From Hymenobacter caeli (lineage in GTDB: Bacteria; Bacteroidota; Bacteroidia; Cytophagales; Hymenobacteraceae): 64,000 nt of DNA. This document shows, piece after piece, positions 33,889 to 42,407 of the stretch. The notes beneath the pieces are model-generated. The model saw nothing but the letters and a program-made list of their open reading frames with translations, was not told the origin of the DNA and ran no database searches. Position 1 is the stretch's first letter. Every line of letters begins with the position of its first letter. Both the position numbers and the translations under genes were made by a program. The DNA lies in assembly GCF_013294115.1 (NCBI RefSeq), contig NZ_JABSNP010000004.1:124001-188000 (forward strand), written 5' to 3'.

Positions 33889-34542
33889 TCAGGCCAGGCC
33901 CTCGCGCAGGGCCTTGCTCACGGCTTCCGTGCTGGAGCGCACGTGCAGCTTCTCGTAGATTTTTTTGATGTGCGAGCGCACCGTGTCGAGGCTGATGAAG
34001 CACCGGGCGGCAATCATCTTGTAGCTGTAGCCTTCCACCAGCAGGCCCAGGATTTCCAGCTCGCGGGCGCTGAGGGGGGGGGCTTCGGAGGCCGCGGCCG
34101 GGGAGCGGGCGGCTCCCGGCCGCGGAAACAGGCGCAGCACCTGCCGGGCCACCACGGGCGTCATGGGGGCCCCGCCGGCCCGCACTTCGGCAATGGCCTC
34201 GAGCAGGCGGGCGGGCGGGGTTTTCTTCAGCAGGTAGCCGTCGGCCCCGGCGCAAATGGCGTCGAACACCCGGTCGTTGTCCTCGAACACGGTCAGCATC
34301 ACCACCAGGGTGGCCGGGGCGGCGGCCTTCACCCGCCGCAGGCCCTCGATGCCCGAGCAGTCGGGCATGTCGATGTCCATCAGCACCACGTCGGGCCGCA
34401 GGCGGGCCGCGTCGGCCCCGGCCTGCGCGCACGAGGCAAACTCGCCCACCAGCAGCAGCCCCGGGGCCCCGGCCAGAAACGCGCCCAGGCTGGCCCGCAG
34501 GCCGGCGTTGTCTTCGTACAGAACCAGGCGGGTGGGGTCCAT
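33889..34542 (-). CDS. NarL/LuxR-family response regulator
   Basis: A 217-residue protein. The receiver domain has acidic residues at YEDN, the phosphorylated Asp at 56 (VVLMDIDMPDCSG), Thr in MLTVFEDND and Lys in YLLKKTPPA. The C-terminal LuxR-type helix-turn-helix is LSARELEILGLLVEGYSYKMIAARCFISLDTVRSHIKKIYEKL. It should receive phosphate from the sensor kinase encoded just upstream on the same strand (94-base gap). A palindrome with a CACAT-N4-ATGTG core lies on both sides of the gene. The start at 34542 precedes the receiver domain directly. Confidence 0.93.
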   Translation of the reverse strand: MDPTRLVLYEDNAGLRASLGAFLAGAPGLLLVGEFASCAQAGADAARLRPDVVLMDIDMPDCSGIEGLRRVKAAAPATLVVMLTVFEDNDRVFDAICAGADGYLLKKTPPARLLEAIAEVRAGGAPMTPVVARQVLRLFPRPGAARSPAAASEAPPLSARELEILGLLVEGYSYKMIAARCFISLDTVRSHIKKIYEKLHVRSSTEAVSKALREGLA

Positions 34543-34597
34543 CGGGCGGGGGGCGGCGGGTGCCCGGTGAAGGTAAGGCGGGCCCGCGCCCGGCGCA

Positions 34598-34615
34598 ACC
34601 ACATAAACATGTGGT
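34598..34615. promoter_or_regulatory. Palindrome ACCACAT-N4-ATGTGGT (copy 2)
   Basis: Perfect 7-base arms surround AAAC. It is 56 bases upstream of the response regulator start, inside the gap to the sensor kinase gene, and shares its CACAT-N4-ATGTG core and 4-base spacer with 33826-33845. Autoregulation by the LuxR-type regulator is the likeliest role. Confidence 0.55.
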
Positions 34616-34636
34616 ACTGAGCCGCCCGCCCCGGCG

Positions 34637-37600
34637 CTACAGCGGCAGCCGCAGCCGCACCGCCGTGCCCCGGCCGGGGGCCGAAGTCAGGGTCAGCTCG
34701 CCGCGCAGGGCGGCGGCGCGGGCCCGCATGTTGGCCAGGCCGTGGCCGCCGCCCCGCGCGGGCGCGGCGGGGTCGAAGCCCACGCCGTCGTCGGCCACCA
34801 GCAGCGAGAGCTGGCCGGGGGCGTAGGTGAGCGCCACGCGGGCGTGCTGGCCGCCGGCGTACTTGGCCACGTTGTTGACGGCCTCCTTGAAGACCAGGAA
34901 GAACTCGCGGCGGCGCTCCATGGGCAGGCGCAGGGCCCCCACAGCGGGGTCCACGTCGAAGGCCAGGGCCATGCCGCGGGCCTCCAGCAGCTCGGCGGCG
35001 AAGGCCCGCATCCGGGCCGTGACGTCGGCCATGCCGTCGTGGGCCGGGTTGATGGCCCACACGATGTCGTCCATGGCGTCGAGCATCTGGCGCGAGGCGT
35101 CCTGGATTTGGGTGAGCAGGCCGGCGGCCTGCGCGGGGCGCTGGCCCAGCTGGTGCTGGCGGGCCAGCTCGCTGAGCAGGTTGATGCTGCTCAGCGTCGA
35201 GCCCATGTCGTCGTGCAGGTCGCGGGCAATGCGGTGGCGCACCCGCTCCAGGGCCAGCAGCTGGCCCACGCGCTGGCGGTAGGCCAGCCAGGCCGCGCCC
35301 GCCGCCGCGCCCGCCGCCAGCGCCCGGAACCACCAGGTGCCGTACCAGGGCGGGGCCACCACCAGGCGCAGGGCCGCCCCCGCGCCGGGCGGCGCGCCGG
35401 CCCCCCGCACCCGAAACGTGTACTGGCCGGGGCCGAGGTTGGTGTAGGTGGCCTCGCGCCGGGGGCCGGCCGCAACCCAGTCGGGGTCGAAGCCTTCGAG
35501 TTGGTAAAACAGCCGGTAGCGGCTTGCCCGGCGCAGGTCCAGGGCCGCGAAGTCCAGCGTCAGCACGTAGTCGCGGGGGCCCAGGCGCAGCAGGCGGCGC
35601 TGGCCCACGGCCGTGTCGGGCAGCGTCACGGCCTGGTTCATGCGGCGCAGGCCGGTGAGCAGCACCGGTGGGGCCGGCGGCGGCGGCAAGGCGGCGGCCC
35701 GGAAGCCCACCAGCCCCCCCGGCCCGCCGAAGTAGAAGCGGCCGCCGGGGCCCTGGCCGGCCGCGCCGGCGTTGTACTCGTCCTGGGGCAGGCCGTCGCG
35801 GGCGTCGAAGGCGGTCAGGCGGTCGGTGGCCAGGTCGAGGCGGGCCAGGCCCCGGTTGGTGCTCACCCACAGGGCCAAGGCCGCCGAGTCGGGCACCACG
35901 GCGTACACCACGCCGTTGGGCAGGCCCTGGGCTTCGCCAAACGCGGTGAAGCGCCCGGTGCGGGCGTCGTCGAGGCGGGCCAGGCCGCCGTCTTCCGTGC
36001 CCACCCAGAGGCGGCCGGCGGCGTCGAGGCACAGGGCCCGCACGAAGTTGCCGGGCAGGCTGCGCGCGTCGCGGGCGTTGGCGGTAAAGGCCGTGAAGCG
36101 CCCGGTGGCGGGGTCGTCGAGCCGGCAGAGGCCCCCGCCGCCGGTGCCCACCCACAGGCGGCCGGCGCGGTCGCGCAGCACGCAGCGCACGAAGTTGTTG
36201 GGCAGGCCGCGCGGGTCGCCGGCCCGGTGGCGGTACGTCACGAAGCGGCCATTTTTTTCGTCCGCCAAGCGGCTCAGGCCGCCCTCGGTGCCCACCCACA
36301 GGGCCCCGTCGCGCGGGTCGCGGTAGAGGCAGCGCACAAAATCGTCGGCCAGCGAGGCGGCCTGGGCCGCCGCGTGCCGGAAGTGCCGGAAGCCGGCGGC
36401 CCCGGGCGGGCGGTAGTCGAGCCCCTGGTGCTGGGTGCCGGCCCACAGGCCCCCGGCGGCGTCGGGCAGCACGCACCGCACGTAGTCGTCGGCCAGGCTG
36501 GCGGGGTCCCGGGGGCGGTGGCGCAGGCGCTCGGCCACGGCCCCGGTGCGCGGGTCGAGGCGGAGCAGCCCCTGCTGCTCGGTGCCCACCCACAGGCCGC
36601 CGGGGGCCGCGGCCACCGCCCACACGGGGCCCGTGGCGGCGGGGGCCAGCCGGGCAAACGGCGAGGGGCGGGTGTCGAGCCGGCGCAGGCCCGCGCTGGT
36701 GCCCGCCCACAGCTGGCCGGTGCGGTCGGGCCCCAGCGCCTGCACGTCGCCGGCCAGCCGCAGCGGGCCGGGGCCCGCTGCGGCTGGCCCGGGCGGGGCC
36801 GGCCAGCAGCGCAGGCCGGCCGCCGTGGCCACCCACGCCCCGCCCCGGGCGTCCACCCAAATGCCGCGCACGGCCGGGCCGCCGGGCCGGGGCCTGATGA
36901 CCTCGACGGCCGGCCCGCCGGGCGGCAGGTAGCGCAGGCCCCCGGCTTCGGTGCCGGCCCACAGGCCGCCGCCGGGCGCGGCGGCCAGGGCGCTCAGCGG
37001 GGCCGGGCCCGGGGGGCCGTAGCGGGGCTCGGGGCGCAGGGTGCCGGTGGCGGCGTCGAAGCGGCAAAGCCGGCCCTCGCCGGTGCCGGCCCACAGGGTG
37101 CCCGCGCCGTCGCGGGCCAGGGCCCGCACCGAGTTGCGCCGGCCGGCGCTGGCCGCTGCCCCAGCGGCAACGTATTGGTAGCGGGCCAGCTGCCGGCGGG
37201 CGGGGGCGTAGCGCCACAGCCCGGTTTCGGTGCCAATCCAGACGCCGCCCGCCGGGTCGGGCAGCAGGGCGTTCACGAAGTAGCTGGCCGAAGAATCGGC
37301 GGGCACGCGGGCAAAGCGCTCGGTGCGCGGCTCGTAGTAGCACACGCCGCTGCCGGTGCCCACCCACAGGCCGCCGCGGGCCGCGTCGGGGGCCAGGGCC
37401 CGCACGAAGTTGCCGGCCAGCGCCCCCGGCTGCCGCGCATCGGCCCGAAACGTGCGGAAAGCGCTGCCGTCGTAGCGGCTCAGCCCGTCCTGGGTGCCCA
37501 CCCACAGGAAGCCCTGCCGGTCCTGGGCAATGCACTGCACGGTGTTGTCGGCCAGGCCGTCGGCGGTGGTCAGCAGCCGGCCGGCGGGGCCCTGGGCGCG

Positions 37601-37672
37601 GGCCGGGCCGGCCAGCGCCAGCAGCAGGGCCCCGCCGTACCACGTTGCGATTGAAGCCCGGGCGTGCGTCAT
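34637..37672 (-). CDS. Sensor histidine kinase with Reg_prop beta-propellers
   Basis: A 1011-residue protein with a signal peptide (MTHARAS to ARAQG). About 14 Reg_prop-type repeats follow, each of about 40-45 residues with a GxLWVGT core, enough for two seven-bladed propellers (about 30-640). Next come a Y_Y_Y domain (YRLFYQLEGFDPDWVAAG, then YTFRVRGAG), one membrane helix (WWFRALAAGAAAGAAWLAY), a HisKA_3 domain with the phosphorylated His at about 820 (IARDLHDDMGSTLSSINLL) and an HATPase domain (EAVNNVAKY, DDGVGFDP, GHGLANMRARA). It senses a periplasmic ligand, often a glycan, and signals to the adjacent NarL-type regulator. Confidence 0.94.
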   Translation of the reverse strand: MTHARASIATWYGGALLLALAGPARAQGPAGRLLTTADGLADNTVQCIAQDRQGFLWVGTQDGLSRYDGSAFRTFRADARQPGALAGNFVRALAPDAARGGLWVGTGSGVCYYEPRTERFARVPADSSASYFVNALLPDPAGGVWIGTETGLWRYAPARRQLARYQYVAAGAAASAGRRNSVRALARDGAGTLWAGTGEGRLCRFDAATGTLRPEPRYGPPGPAPLSALAAAPGGGLWAGTEAGGLRYLPPGGPAVEVIRPRPGGPAVRGIWVDARGGAWVATAAGLRCWPAPPGPAAAGPGPLRLAGDVQALGPDRTGQLWAGTSAGLRRLDTRPSPFARLAPAATGPVWAVAAAPGGLWVGTEQQGLLRLDPRTGAVAERLRHRPRDPASLADDYVRCVLPDAAGGLWAGTQHQGLDYRPPGAAGFRHFRHAAAQAASLADDFVRCLYRDPRDGALWVGTEGGLSRLADEKNGRFVTYRHRAGDPRGLPNNFVRCVLRDRAGRLWVGTGGGGLCRLDDPATGRFTAFTANARDARSLPGNFVRALCLDAAGRLWVGTEDGGLARLDDARTGRFTAFGEAQGLPNGVVYAVVPDSAALALWVSTNRGLARLDLATDRLTAFDARDGLPQDEYNAGAAGQGPGGRFYFGGPGGLVGFRAAALPPPPAPPVLLTGLRRMNQAVTLPDTAVGQRRLLRLGPRDYVLTLDFAALDLRRASRYRLFYQLEGFDPDWVAAGPRREATYTNLGPGQYTFRVRGAGAPPGAGAALRLVVAPPWYGTWWFRALAAGAAAGAAWLAYRQRVGQLLALERVRHRIARDLHDDMGSTLSSINLLSELARQHQLGQRPAQAAGLLTQIQDASRQMLDAMDDIVWAINPAHDGMADVTARMRAFAAELLEARGMALAFDVDPAVGALRLPMERRREFFLVFKEAVNNVAKYAGGQHARVALTYAPGQLSLLVADDGVGFDPAAPARGGGHGLANMRARAAALRGELTLTSAPGRGTAVRLRLPL

Positions 37673-37746
37673 CGGCAGGCAGAGTAAACGCTTGGTTTAA
37701 AAGCGAATGTACTACCACCGGGGCCAGCGCCGCCGGGGGGCGGGCC

Positions 37747-38241
37747 CTACCCCGCGTTCTTCGGGTAGTCGTAGAAGTAAAACTCGGCGTTGGCGCGGCT
37801 GGCCGCTTCCCAGGTGTCGGTGCTGAAGCGCAGGCAGACAACGGCGGCCGTGGGCAGCTCGTTGAAAGAAGTGGGGGAGAGGGCGTTGGCCGCGTCGGTG
37901 ATGGTGGGGTTGTGGCCCACGAGCAGCACCGCGTCGGCCGCGGCGGGCAGGGCCTGCACGAGGGCCACCAGGGCATCGGCGTCGGCGCGGTAGATGGCGG
38001 GCTCCACGGTGATTTTCTCGTGCGGAAACTTCAGCTCGCGGGCCACCAGCACGGCCGTGCTCAGGGCCCGCACCGCCGAGGAGCTGACCAGCGCGTCGAG
38101 CACGATGCCGCGCCGGGCCAGGGCCTGGCCCATGCGCGGGGCGTCGTCGCGGCCCCGGTCGTTGAGGGGGCGTTCCTGGTCGGTGAGGTCGTCGAAGCTC
38201 CAGCTGGACTTGGCGTGGCGGAGCAGGTAAAGCGTTTTCAT
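37747..38241 (-). CDS. sixA: SixA-like histidine phosphatase
   Basis: A 164-residue protein of the histidine phosphatase (phosphoglycerate mutase-like) superfamily: LYLLRHAKSSW supplies the catalytic RHA triad, ALVSSSAVRALSTA the second Arg, and LLVGHNPTITD the second His. SixA removes phosphate from phospho-His domains of signalling or phosphotransfer proteins. It lies just upstream of the sensor kinase on the same strand (74-base gap), which makes a link possible but not shown. The start at 38241 places MKTLYLLRHAK at the N-terminus, as in the family. Confidence 0.88.
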   Translation of the reverse strand: MKTLYLLRHAKSSWSFDDLTDQERPLNDRGRDDAPRMGQALARRGIVLDALVSSSAVRALSTAVLVARELKFPHEKITVEPAIYRADADALVALVQALPAAADAVLLVGHNPTITDAANALSPTSFNELPTAAVVCLRFSTDTWEAASRANAEFYFYDYPKNAG

Positions 38242-38365
38242 GGGGGCGAAGCTAGCGCGGCGGCGCGCGGCGTAAGGTTGCCGCAACGTTACTATTTATT
38301 AACGCGGGGCGGGGCCCCGGGCCCGAAACGGCCCTATCTTCCGGGCCTCCCACCCTCGCCCGCTC

Positions 38366-39937
38366 ATGAAACACCTGTTTTTCGCCGCCCTGCTGCTGGG
38401 CGCCGGCCGCGCCGCCGGGCAGCCCTCGCCCCGGCAGCTCTACCCGGGCCTGTTCGAGGCCGTGCAGCTCGGCCACGTGTACGCCGACGGCAAAACCTTC
38501 GTGGACGCGACGCCCTTGCAGCCGCCCGCCGCCATCGAGCAGGCCTACCAGGCCGAGCACACCCGCCCGGGCTTCGACCTGAAGGCCTTCGCCGACGCCC
38601 ACTTCCGGGCCCCCGGGGCGGCGGCCGGCGGCTACCAGAGCGACGTGCCGGCCGGCATCCGCCACCACCTCGACACGCTGTGGACGGTGCTGGCCCGCCG
38701 CGCCGACGACGCGGCGCTGCCCGCGGGCTCGTCGCTGGTGCCGCTGCCGCACCCATACATCGTGCCCGGCGGGCGCTTCCGCGAGGTGTACTACTGGGAC
38801 TCGTACTTCACCATGCTGGGCCTGGTGGAAAGCCACCGCCTGGCCCTGGTGCGGCACATGCTCGACAACTTCGCCTACCTGATCGGGCGCTACGGCTTCG
38901 TGCCCAACGGCAACCGCACCTACTACCTCACCCGCTCGCAGCCGCCGTTTTTTGGGGCGATGGTGGCCCTGCTGGCCCAGACCGAGGGCGACACCGTGCT
39001 GCTGCGCTACCAGGCCCCGCTGCTGCGCGAGTACTGCTACTGGATGGCCGACGCCGCCGCCGTGCCCGCCGGCCAGGCCCGGGGCCCCGTGGTGCGCCTG
39101 CCCGACGGCACCCTGCTCAACCGCTACTGGGACGCCAGCACCGCGCCCCGCGAGGAGTCGTACGCCGAAGACGTGGCCGCCCAACAGCTGAGTGCGCAGC
39201 CGGCCGCGCAGTTCTACCGCAACGTGCGGGCCGCCGCCGCCTCGGGCTGGGACTTCAGCAGCCGCTGGTTCGGGCCGGCCGGCACGCTGGCCTCCATCCA
39301 AACCACCGACTTGGTGCCGGTCGACCTCAACTGCCTGCTCTACCGCACCGAGCAGCTGCTGGCCCGCACCTACGCCCTGCAAGGCAACGCCGCGCGGGCC
39401 CGCGACTTCCAAACCGCCGCCGCCCGCCGCGCCCGGGCCGTGCTGGCCCGCTGCTGGAGCCCGCAGCTGGGCTGGTTCGTGGACTACAACTGGCGCACGC
39501 GCCGCCCGGCCCCGCAGCCCACGCTGGCCGGCGTGTACCCGCTGGCCTTCGGGCTGGCCACCGCGCCCCAGGCCCAGTTGGTGGCGGCCAAGTTGGGCAA
39601 GGATTTTCTCAAGCCCGGGGGGCTGGCCACCACCCTGGCCACCACCCGCCAGCAGTGGGACGCGCCCAACGCCTGGGCCCCCTTGCAGTGGCTGGCCGTG
39701 CAGGGCCTGGCCCGCTACCAGCAGCCCGCGCTGGCCCGCACCGTGGCCCAGCGCTGGACCGCCCTGAACGTGCGTGTGTTCGAGCAAACCGGCAAGCTGC
39801 TGGAGAAGTACAACGTGGTGGACACCCAGCTGAAGGCCGGCGGTGGCGAGTACCCCCTGCAAGACGGCTTCGGCTGGACCAACGGCGTGCTGCTGAACCT
39901 GCTGAACCACTACCCGGCCGCCGCCCCGGGGCAGTAG
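38366..39937 (+). CDS. treA: Periplasmic trehalase (GH37)
   Basis: A 523-residue protein with a signal peptide (MKHLFFAALLLGAGRAAGQ). Both trehalase signatures are present: PGGRFREVYYWDSYF and QWDAPNAWAPLQW, plus the GGGEYPLQDGFGWTNGV segment. It hydrolyses trehalose to two glucose molecules in the periplasm. It is a single-gene unit. A CCTATCTTCCGG word 36 bases upstream may be its -7 region. Confidence 0.94.
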   Translation: MKHLFFAALLLGAGRAAGQPSPRQLYPGLFEAVQLGHVYADGKTFVDATPLQPPAAIEQAYQAEHTRPGFDLKAFADAHFRAPGAAAGGYQSDVPAGIRHHLDTLWTVLARRADDAALPAGSSLVPLPHPYIVPGGRFREVYYWDSYFTMLGLVESHRLALVRHMLDNFAYLIGRYGFVPNGNRTYYLTRSQPPFFGAMVALLAQTEGDTVLLRYQAPLLREYCYWMADAAAVPAGQARGPVVRLPDGTLLNRYWDASTAPREESYAEDVAAQQLSAQPAAQFYRNVRAAAASGWDFSSRWFGPAGTLASIQTTDLVPVDLNCLLYRTEQLLARTYALQGNAARARDFQTAAARRARAVLARCWSPQLGWFVDYNWRTRRPAPQPTLAGVYPLAFGLATAPQAQLVAAKLGKDFLKPGGLATTLATTRQQWDAPNAWAPLQWLAVQGLARYQQPALARTVAQRWTALNVRVFEQTGKLLEKYNVVDTQLKAGGGEYPLQDGFGWTNGVLLNLLNHYPAAAPGQ

Positions 39938-39977
39938 CGGCCGCCGCGCCCCGATGCGGCGCTACGGCGCTACGGCG

Positions 39978-41366
39978 CTACTGCTGGGGCACGGGTTCTG
40001 CGGTTTCTGCGGCTTCCGGGGGGCCGGCGGGAGCGCGGCGGCCGGCGCTGCCGGCGGCGGCCAGCGCCGCCTCAATTTCGGCAAACAGCGGCCGGTCGGC
40101 CACCCGGGGCTGGGCGCAGCGGCGCTGCACCTCGCGCAGGGCCCGCACCACCTGCGAGGTGGCGGGCGCGTTGCAGTGGTTCAGCAGCTCGTCGAGCAGG
40201 CAGGCGAAGGCCCGCGCCTCCAGGCGTTGCAGGGCGGGGGCCCCGGGGCCAGCGGGGTCGAAGAAGCCGGCGGCCCCGAAGTCGCCGAGCAGGGCGGTGC
40301 CGTCGGGGGCGTGGAGGATGTTGTGGGCGTACAAATCGCCGTGCAGGATGCCCTGGGCGTGCAGGTGCGCGGTGGCCGCGGCCACGCCCCGCGCCAGGCG
40401 CAGCACGGCCGCCAGGCCGAAGGCGGTGCCGGGCGCGTACACGTCGCGGGTGCAGGTGGCCAGGCTGGGCGGGCCGGCCAGGTTGCCGTATTCCGGGCCC
40501 ACCAGCGCCAGTACCAGGCCCTGGGCCCCGGCGGGGTGGTGGCCGATTTTGCCGAGCACGGGAATCAGGTTAGCGTGGGTACCGGCGCTGATACAGGCTG
40601 CCAGCTCGCTCTGCGGCAGCCCGTCGCTGGTTACCGCGCCCTTGAACACTTTCACCGCCACTTCCCGGGGGCCGTTCGGGGCCCCCGCCCACCGGGCCCG
40701 GGAGATGACGCCCGACGCGCCCTCGCCGAGCTGCTCTTCCAATTCCAGCGCGGCCCAGTCGATGGTGCCGATGGGGTGGCGGGCTTCGACGGCGGCCTCG
40801 GTGGCGGCGCAAAACGGGTTGCCGGCGTAGGCCAGCCAGGCCAGGCGCGGCAGCTGCGGCAGCCACGCGGGCAGCGCTGTTAGGCGGTTGGCGGCCAGGC
40901 GCAGCAGTTCCAGCCGGGTGCAATTCGCCAGCTCGGCGGGCAGGTGGGCGAGGCGGTTGCCGGCCAGCAGCAGCTTTTGCAGCTTGGCGCAGTTCCCGAT
41001 TTCGGGCGGCAGGGCTTCGAGCTGATTATCCGTGAGGATGAGCCAGCGCAGGGCCGGCGGCAGGGCCCCGGCGGGCAGCGTCCGAATCCGGTTGGCCTTA
41101 AAGCCCACCATGCTCAGCCGCGGGCATTGCCCCAGCACGGCCGGCACTTCGGTGAATTGATTATCGGAGCAGAATAGCACGCGCAGCTTGTGCAGGCGGG
41201 GCAAGTCGGCGGGCAGGGCCGACAGGGCGTTGCCCGACAGGTTGAGGACTTCGAGCGAGTCGGCCAAATCAAAAATTTCGGCGGGAAACTCCGTCAGGCC
41301 TTCGGATAAATCGAGGCGGGTGAGGCCGGCCAGGGCCCCGGCGCGGAGTTGGGCGAGGGTGTGCAT
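39978..41366 (-). CDS. Leucine-rich-repeat protein with serine/threonine-kinase-like domain
   Basis: A 462-residue cytoplasmic protein. Residues about 1-205 hold leucine-rich repeats ([21 protein letters not shown], then [15 protein letters not shown], and so on). A protein-kinase domain follows from [18 protein letters not shown] (glycine loop) with VAVKVF (Lys), [10 protein letters not shown] (catalytic loop; Gly in place of the Arg of HRD) and GDFGAAGF (DFG). The HGD loop resembles some bacterial and lipopolysaccharide-type kinases. It should phosphorylate protein partners bound by the repeats, but the substrate is unknown. Its start lies 184 bases from the divergent GlcG/HbpS gene. Confidence 0.88.
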   Translation of the reverse strand: MHTLAQLRAGALAGLTRLDLSEGLTEFPAEIFDLADSLEVLNLSGNALSALPADLPRLHKLRVLFCSDNQFTEVPAVLGQCPRLSMVGFKANRIRTLPAGALPPALRWLILTDNQLEALPPEIGNCAKLQKLLLAGNRLAHLPAELANCTRLELLRLAANRLTALPAWLPQLPRLAWLAYAGNPFCAATEAAVEARHPIGTIDWAALELEEQLGEGASGVISRARWAGAPNGPREVAVKVFKGAVTSDGLPQSELAACISAGTHANLIPVLGKIGHHPAGAQGLVLALVGPEYGNLAGPPSLATCTRDVYAPGTAFGLAAVLRLARGVAAATAHLHAQGILHGDLYAHNILHAPDGTALLGDFGAAGFFDPAGPGAPALQRLEARAFACLLDELLNHCNAPATSQVVRALREVQRRCAQPRVADRPLFAEIEAALAAAGSAGRRAPAGPPEAAETAEPVPQQ

Positions 41367-41549
41367 GGGGCAAAGGTGGGGCAAAGCGGGCGGCCGGTTC
41401 GGGCGGAGCCCCGCCCGGGGCCGGCGGTGCTATTGTCGCAAAGCGGGCCGGGTATCGTCGCAAAGCGTGGGCCGGGCCAACCCGGGGGGCCAAAATTTGG
41501 TTACTTGCGCACACGTTTTTTACTCACCCCCCTTCCCCACCACCACACC

Positions 41550-41957
41550 ATGGGTCTCACCCTCAAACAAGCACAAGCCGCCGTGCAGGCCGCGCACGAA
41601 AAAGCCCTCGAAATGGGCGTGAAAATGAACATCGCCGTGGTCGACGCCGGGGCCAACCTCGTCGCCTTGATTCGCATGGACGACGCCTGGCTCGGCTCGC
41701 TCGACATCGCCATCAAGAAGGCCAAAACGGCCCGCTACTTCGACATGCCCACCGGGGCCATCGGCGGCCTTTCGCAGCCCGGCGGCCCGCTCTTCGGCAT
41801 CGAGCACTCCAACGGCGGCCTCATCACCTTCCCCGGCGGCATTCCCCTGAAGGGCGACGGCGGGCTGATGATGGGCGGCATCGGCGTGTCGGGCAGCACC
41901 GTGGAAGACGACCACGCCGTGGCCGAGGCCGGGGCCAACGCCGTGGGCCCCCGCTAG
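41550..41957 (+). CDS. GlcG/HbpS-family heme-binding-like protein
   Basis: A 135-residue protein of the GlcG/HbpS fold: [53 protein letters not shown], then [34 protein letters not shown]. The family includes heme-binding, stress-sensing and glycolate-linked proteins. There is no signal peptide. It is a single gene followed by a strong terminator. The start at 41550 agrees with the family. Confidence 0.88.
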   Translation: MGLTLKQAQAAVQAAHEKALEMGVKMNIAVVDAGANLVALIRMDDAWLGSLDIAIKKAKTARYFDMPTGAIGGLSQPGGPLFGIEHSNGGLITFPGGIPLKGDGGLMMGGIGVSGSTVEDDHAVAEAGANAVGPR

Positions 41958-41972
41958 GGTAGCTGGTTAATC

Positions 41973-42039
41973 AAACCGGCTGGCAAAACGGCCGTGCGGA
42001 GCAAGTGCCGCACGACCGTTTTGCCAGCCGGTTTTTTTA
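41973..42039 (+). terminator. Terminator built on a long palindrome
   Basis: AAACCGGCTGGCAAAACGG with an inner CCGTGCGG stem pairs to CCGCACG-ACCGTTTTGCCAGCCGGTT, followed by TTTTT. The inner AAAACGG-CGTGCGG/CCGCACG-CCGTTTT part resembles the palindrome between pxpC and pxpA. It ends transcription of the GlcG/HbpS gene and may serve the minus-strand gene at 42085 as well. Confidence 0.85.
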
Positions 42040-42084
42040 CGGGCGAAGATTTGTCCGACAACCCGCTTGCTTTTGCAAGGCGGC

Positions 42085-42273
42085 TTAGAAAGCGGTTTCC
42101 TTGTTTTTGACGCGCTTGTAGAGGTAGAAGGCCCCGGCGGCCAGCAGCGCGCCGCTCAGCAGCTTGTGGCGCGAAGTGAAGCCCTTGGCCACGTCGCTGC
42201 CGGTCTTGTTGCCGCCAAATAGGCTCGAAACCAGGTCGCCCAGCGTGCTGCCCGGTGTGGTGTTATCGCTCAT
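42085..42273 (-). CDS. Small single-helix membrane protein
   Basis: A 62-residue protein with a Gly/Ser/Thr/Asp-rich N-terminal half (LGDLVSSLFGGNKTGSDVA) and one hydrophobic helix at 39-52 (LLSGALLAAGAFYLYKRV). There is no signal peptidase site. No family is recognised; such short proteins near an outer-membrane lipoprotein are common in the phylum. It is divergent to the M28 peptidase gene. Confidence 0.6.
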   Translation of the reverse strand: MSDNTTPGSTLGDLVSSLFGGNKTGSDVAKGFTSRHKLLSGALLAAGAFYLYKRVKNKETAF

Positions 42274-42407
42274 CAGTGAAATCAGGTTAAGGTTAGAAGA
42301 TGGGCTTTCTACGCGGGGGCGCGGCGGGCGTTGCCCGCCGCCGGGCGGTTCGGTTCCTACATTCGCGGCGGGCCCCCGCCGGGACCATTTATCATTTTTC
42401 CCAACTT

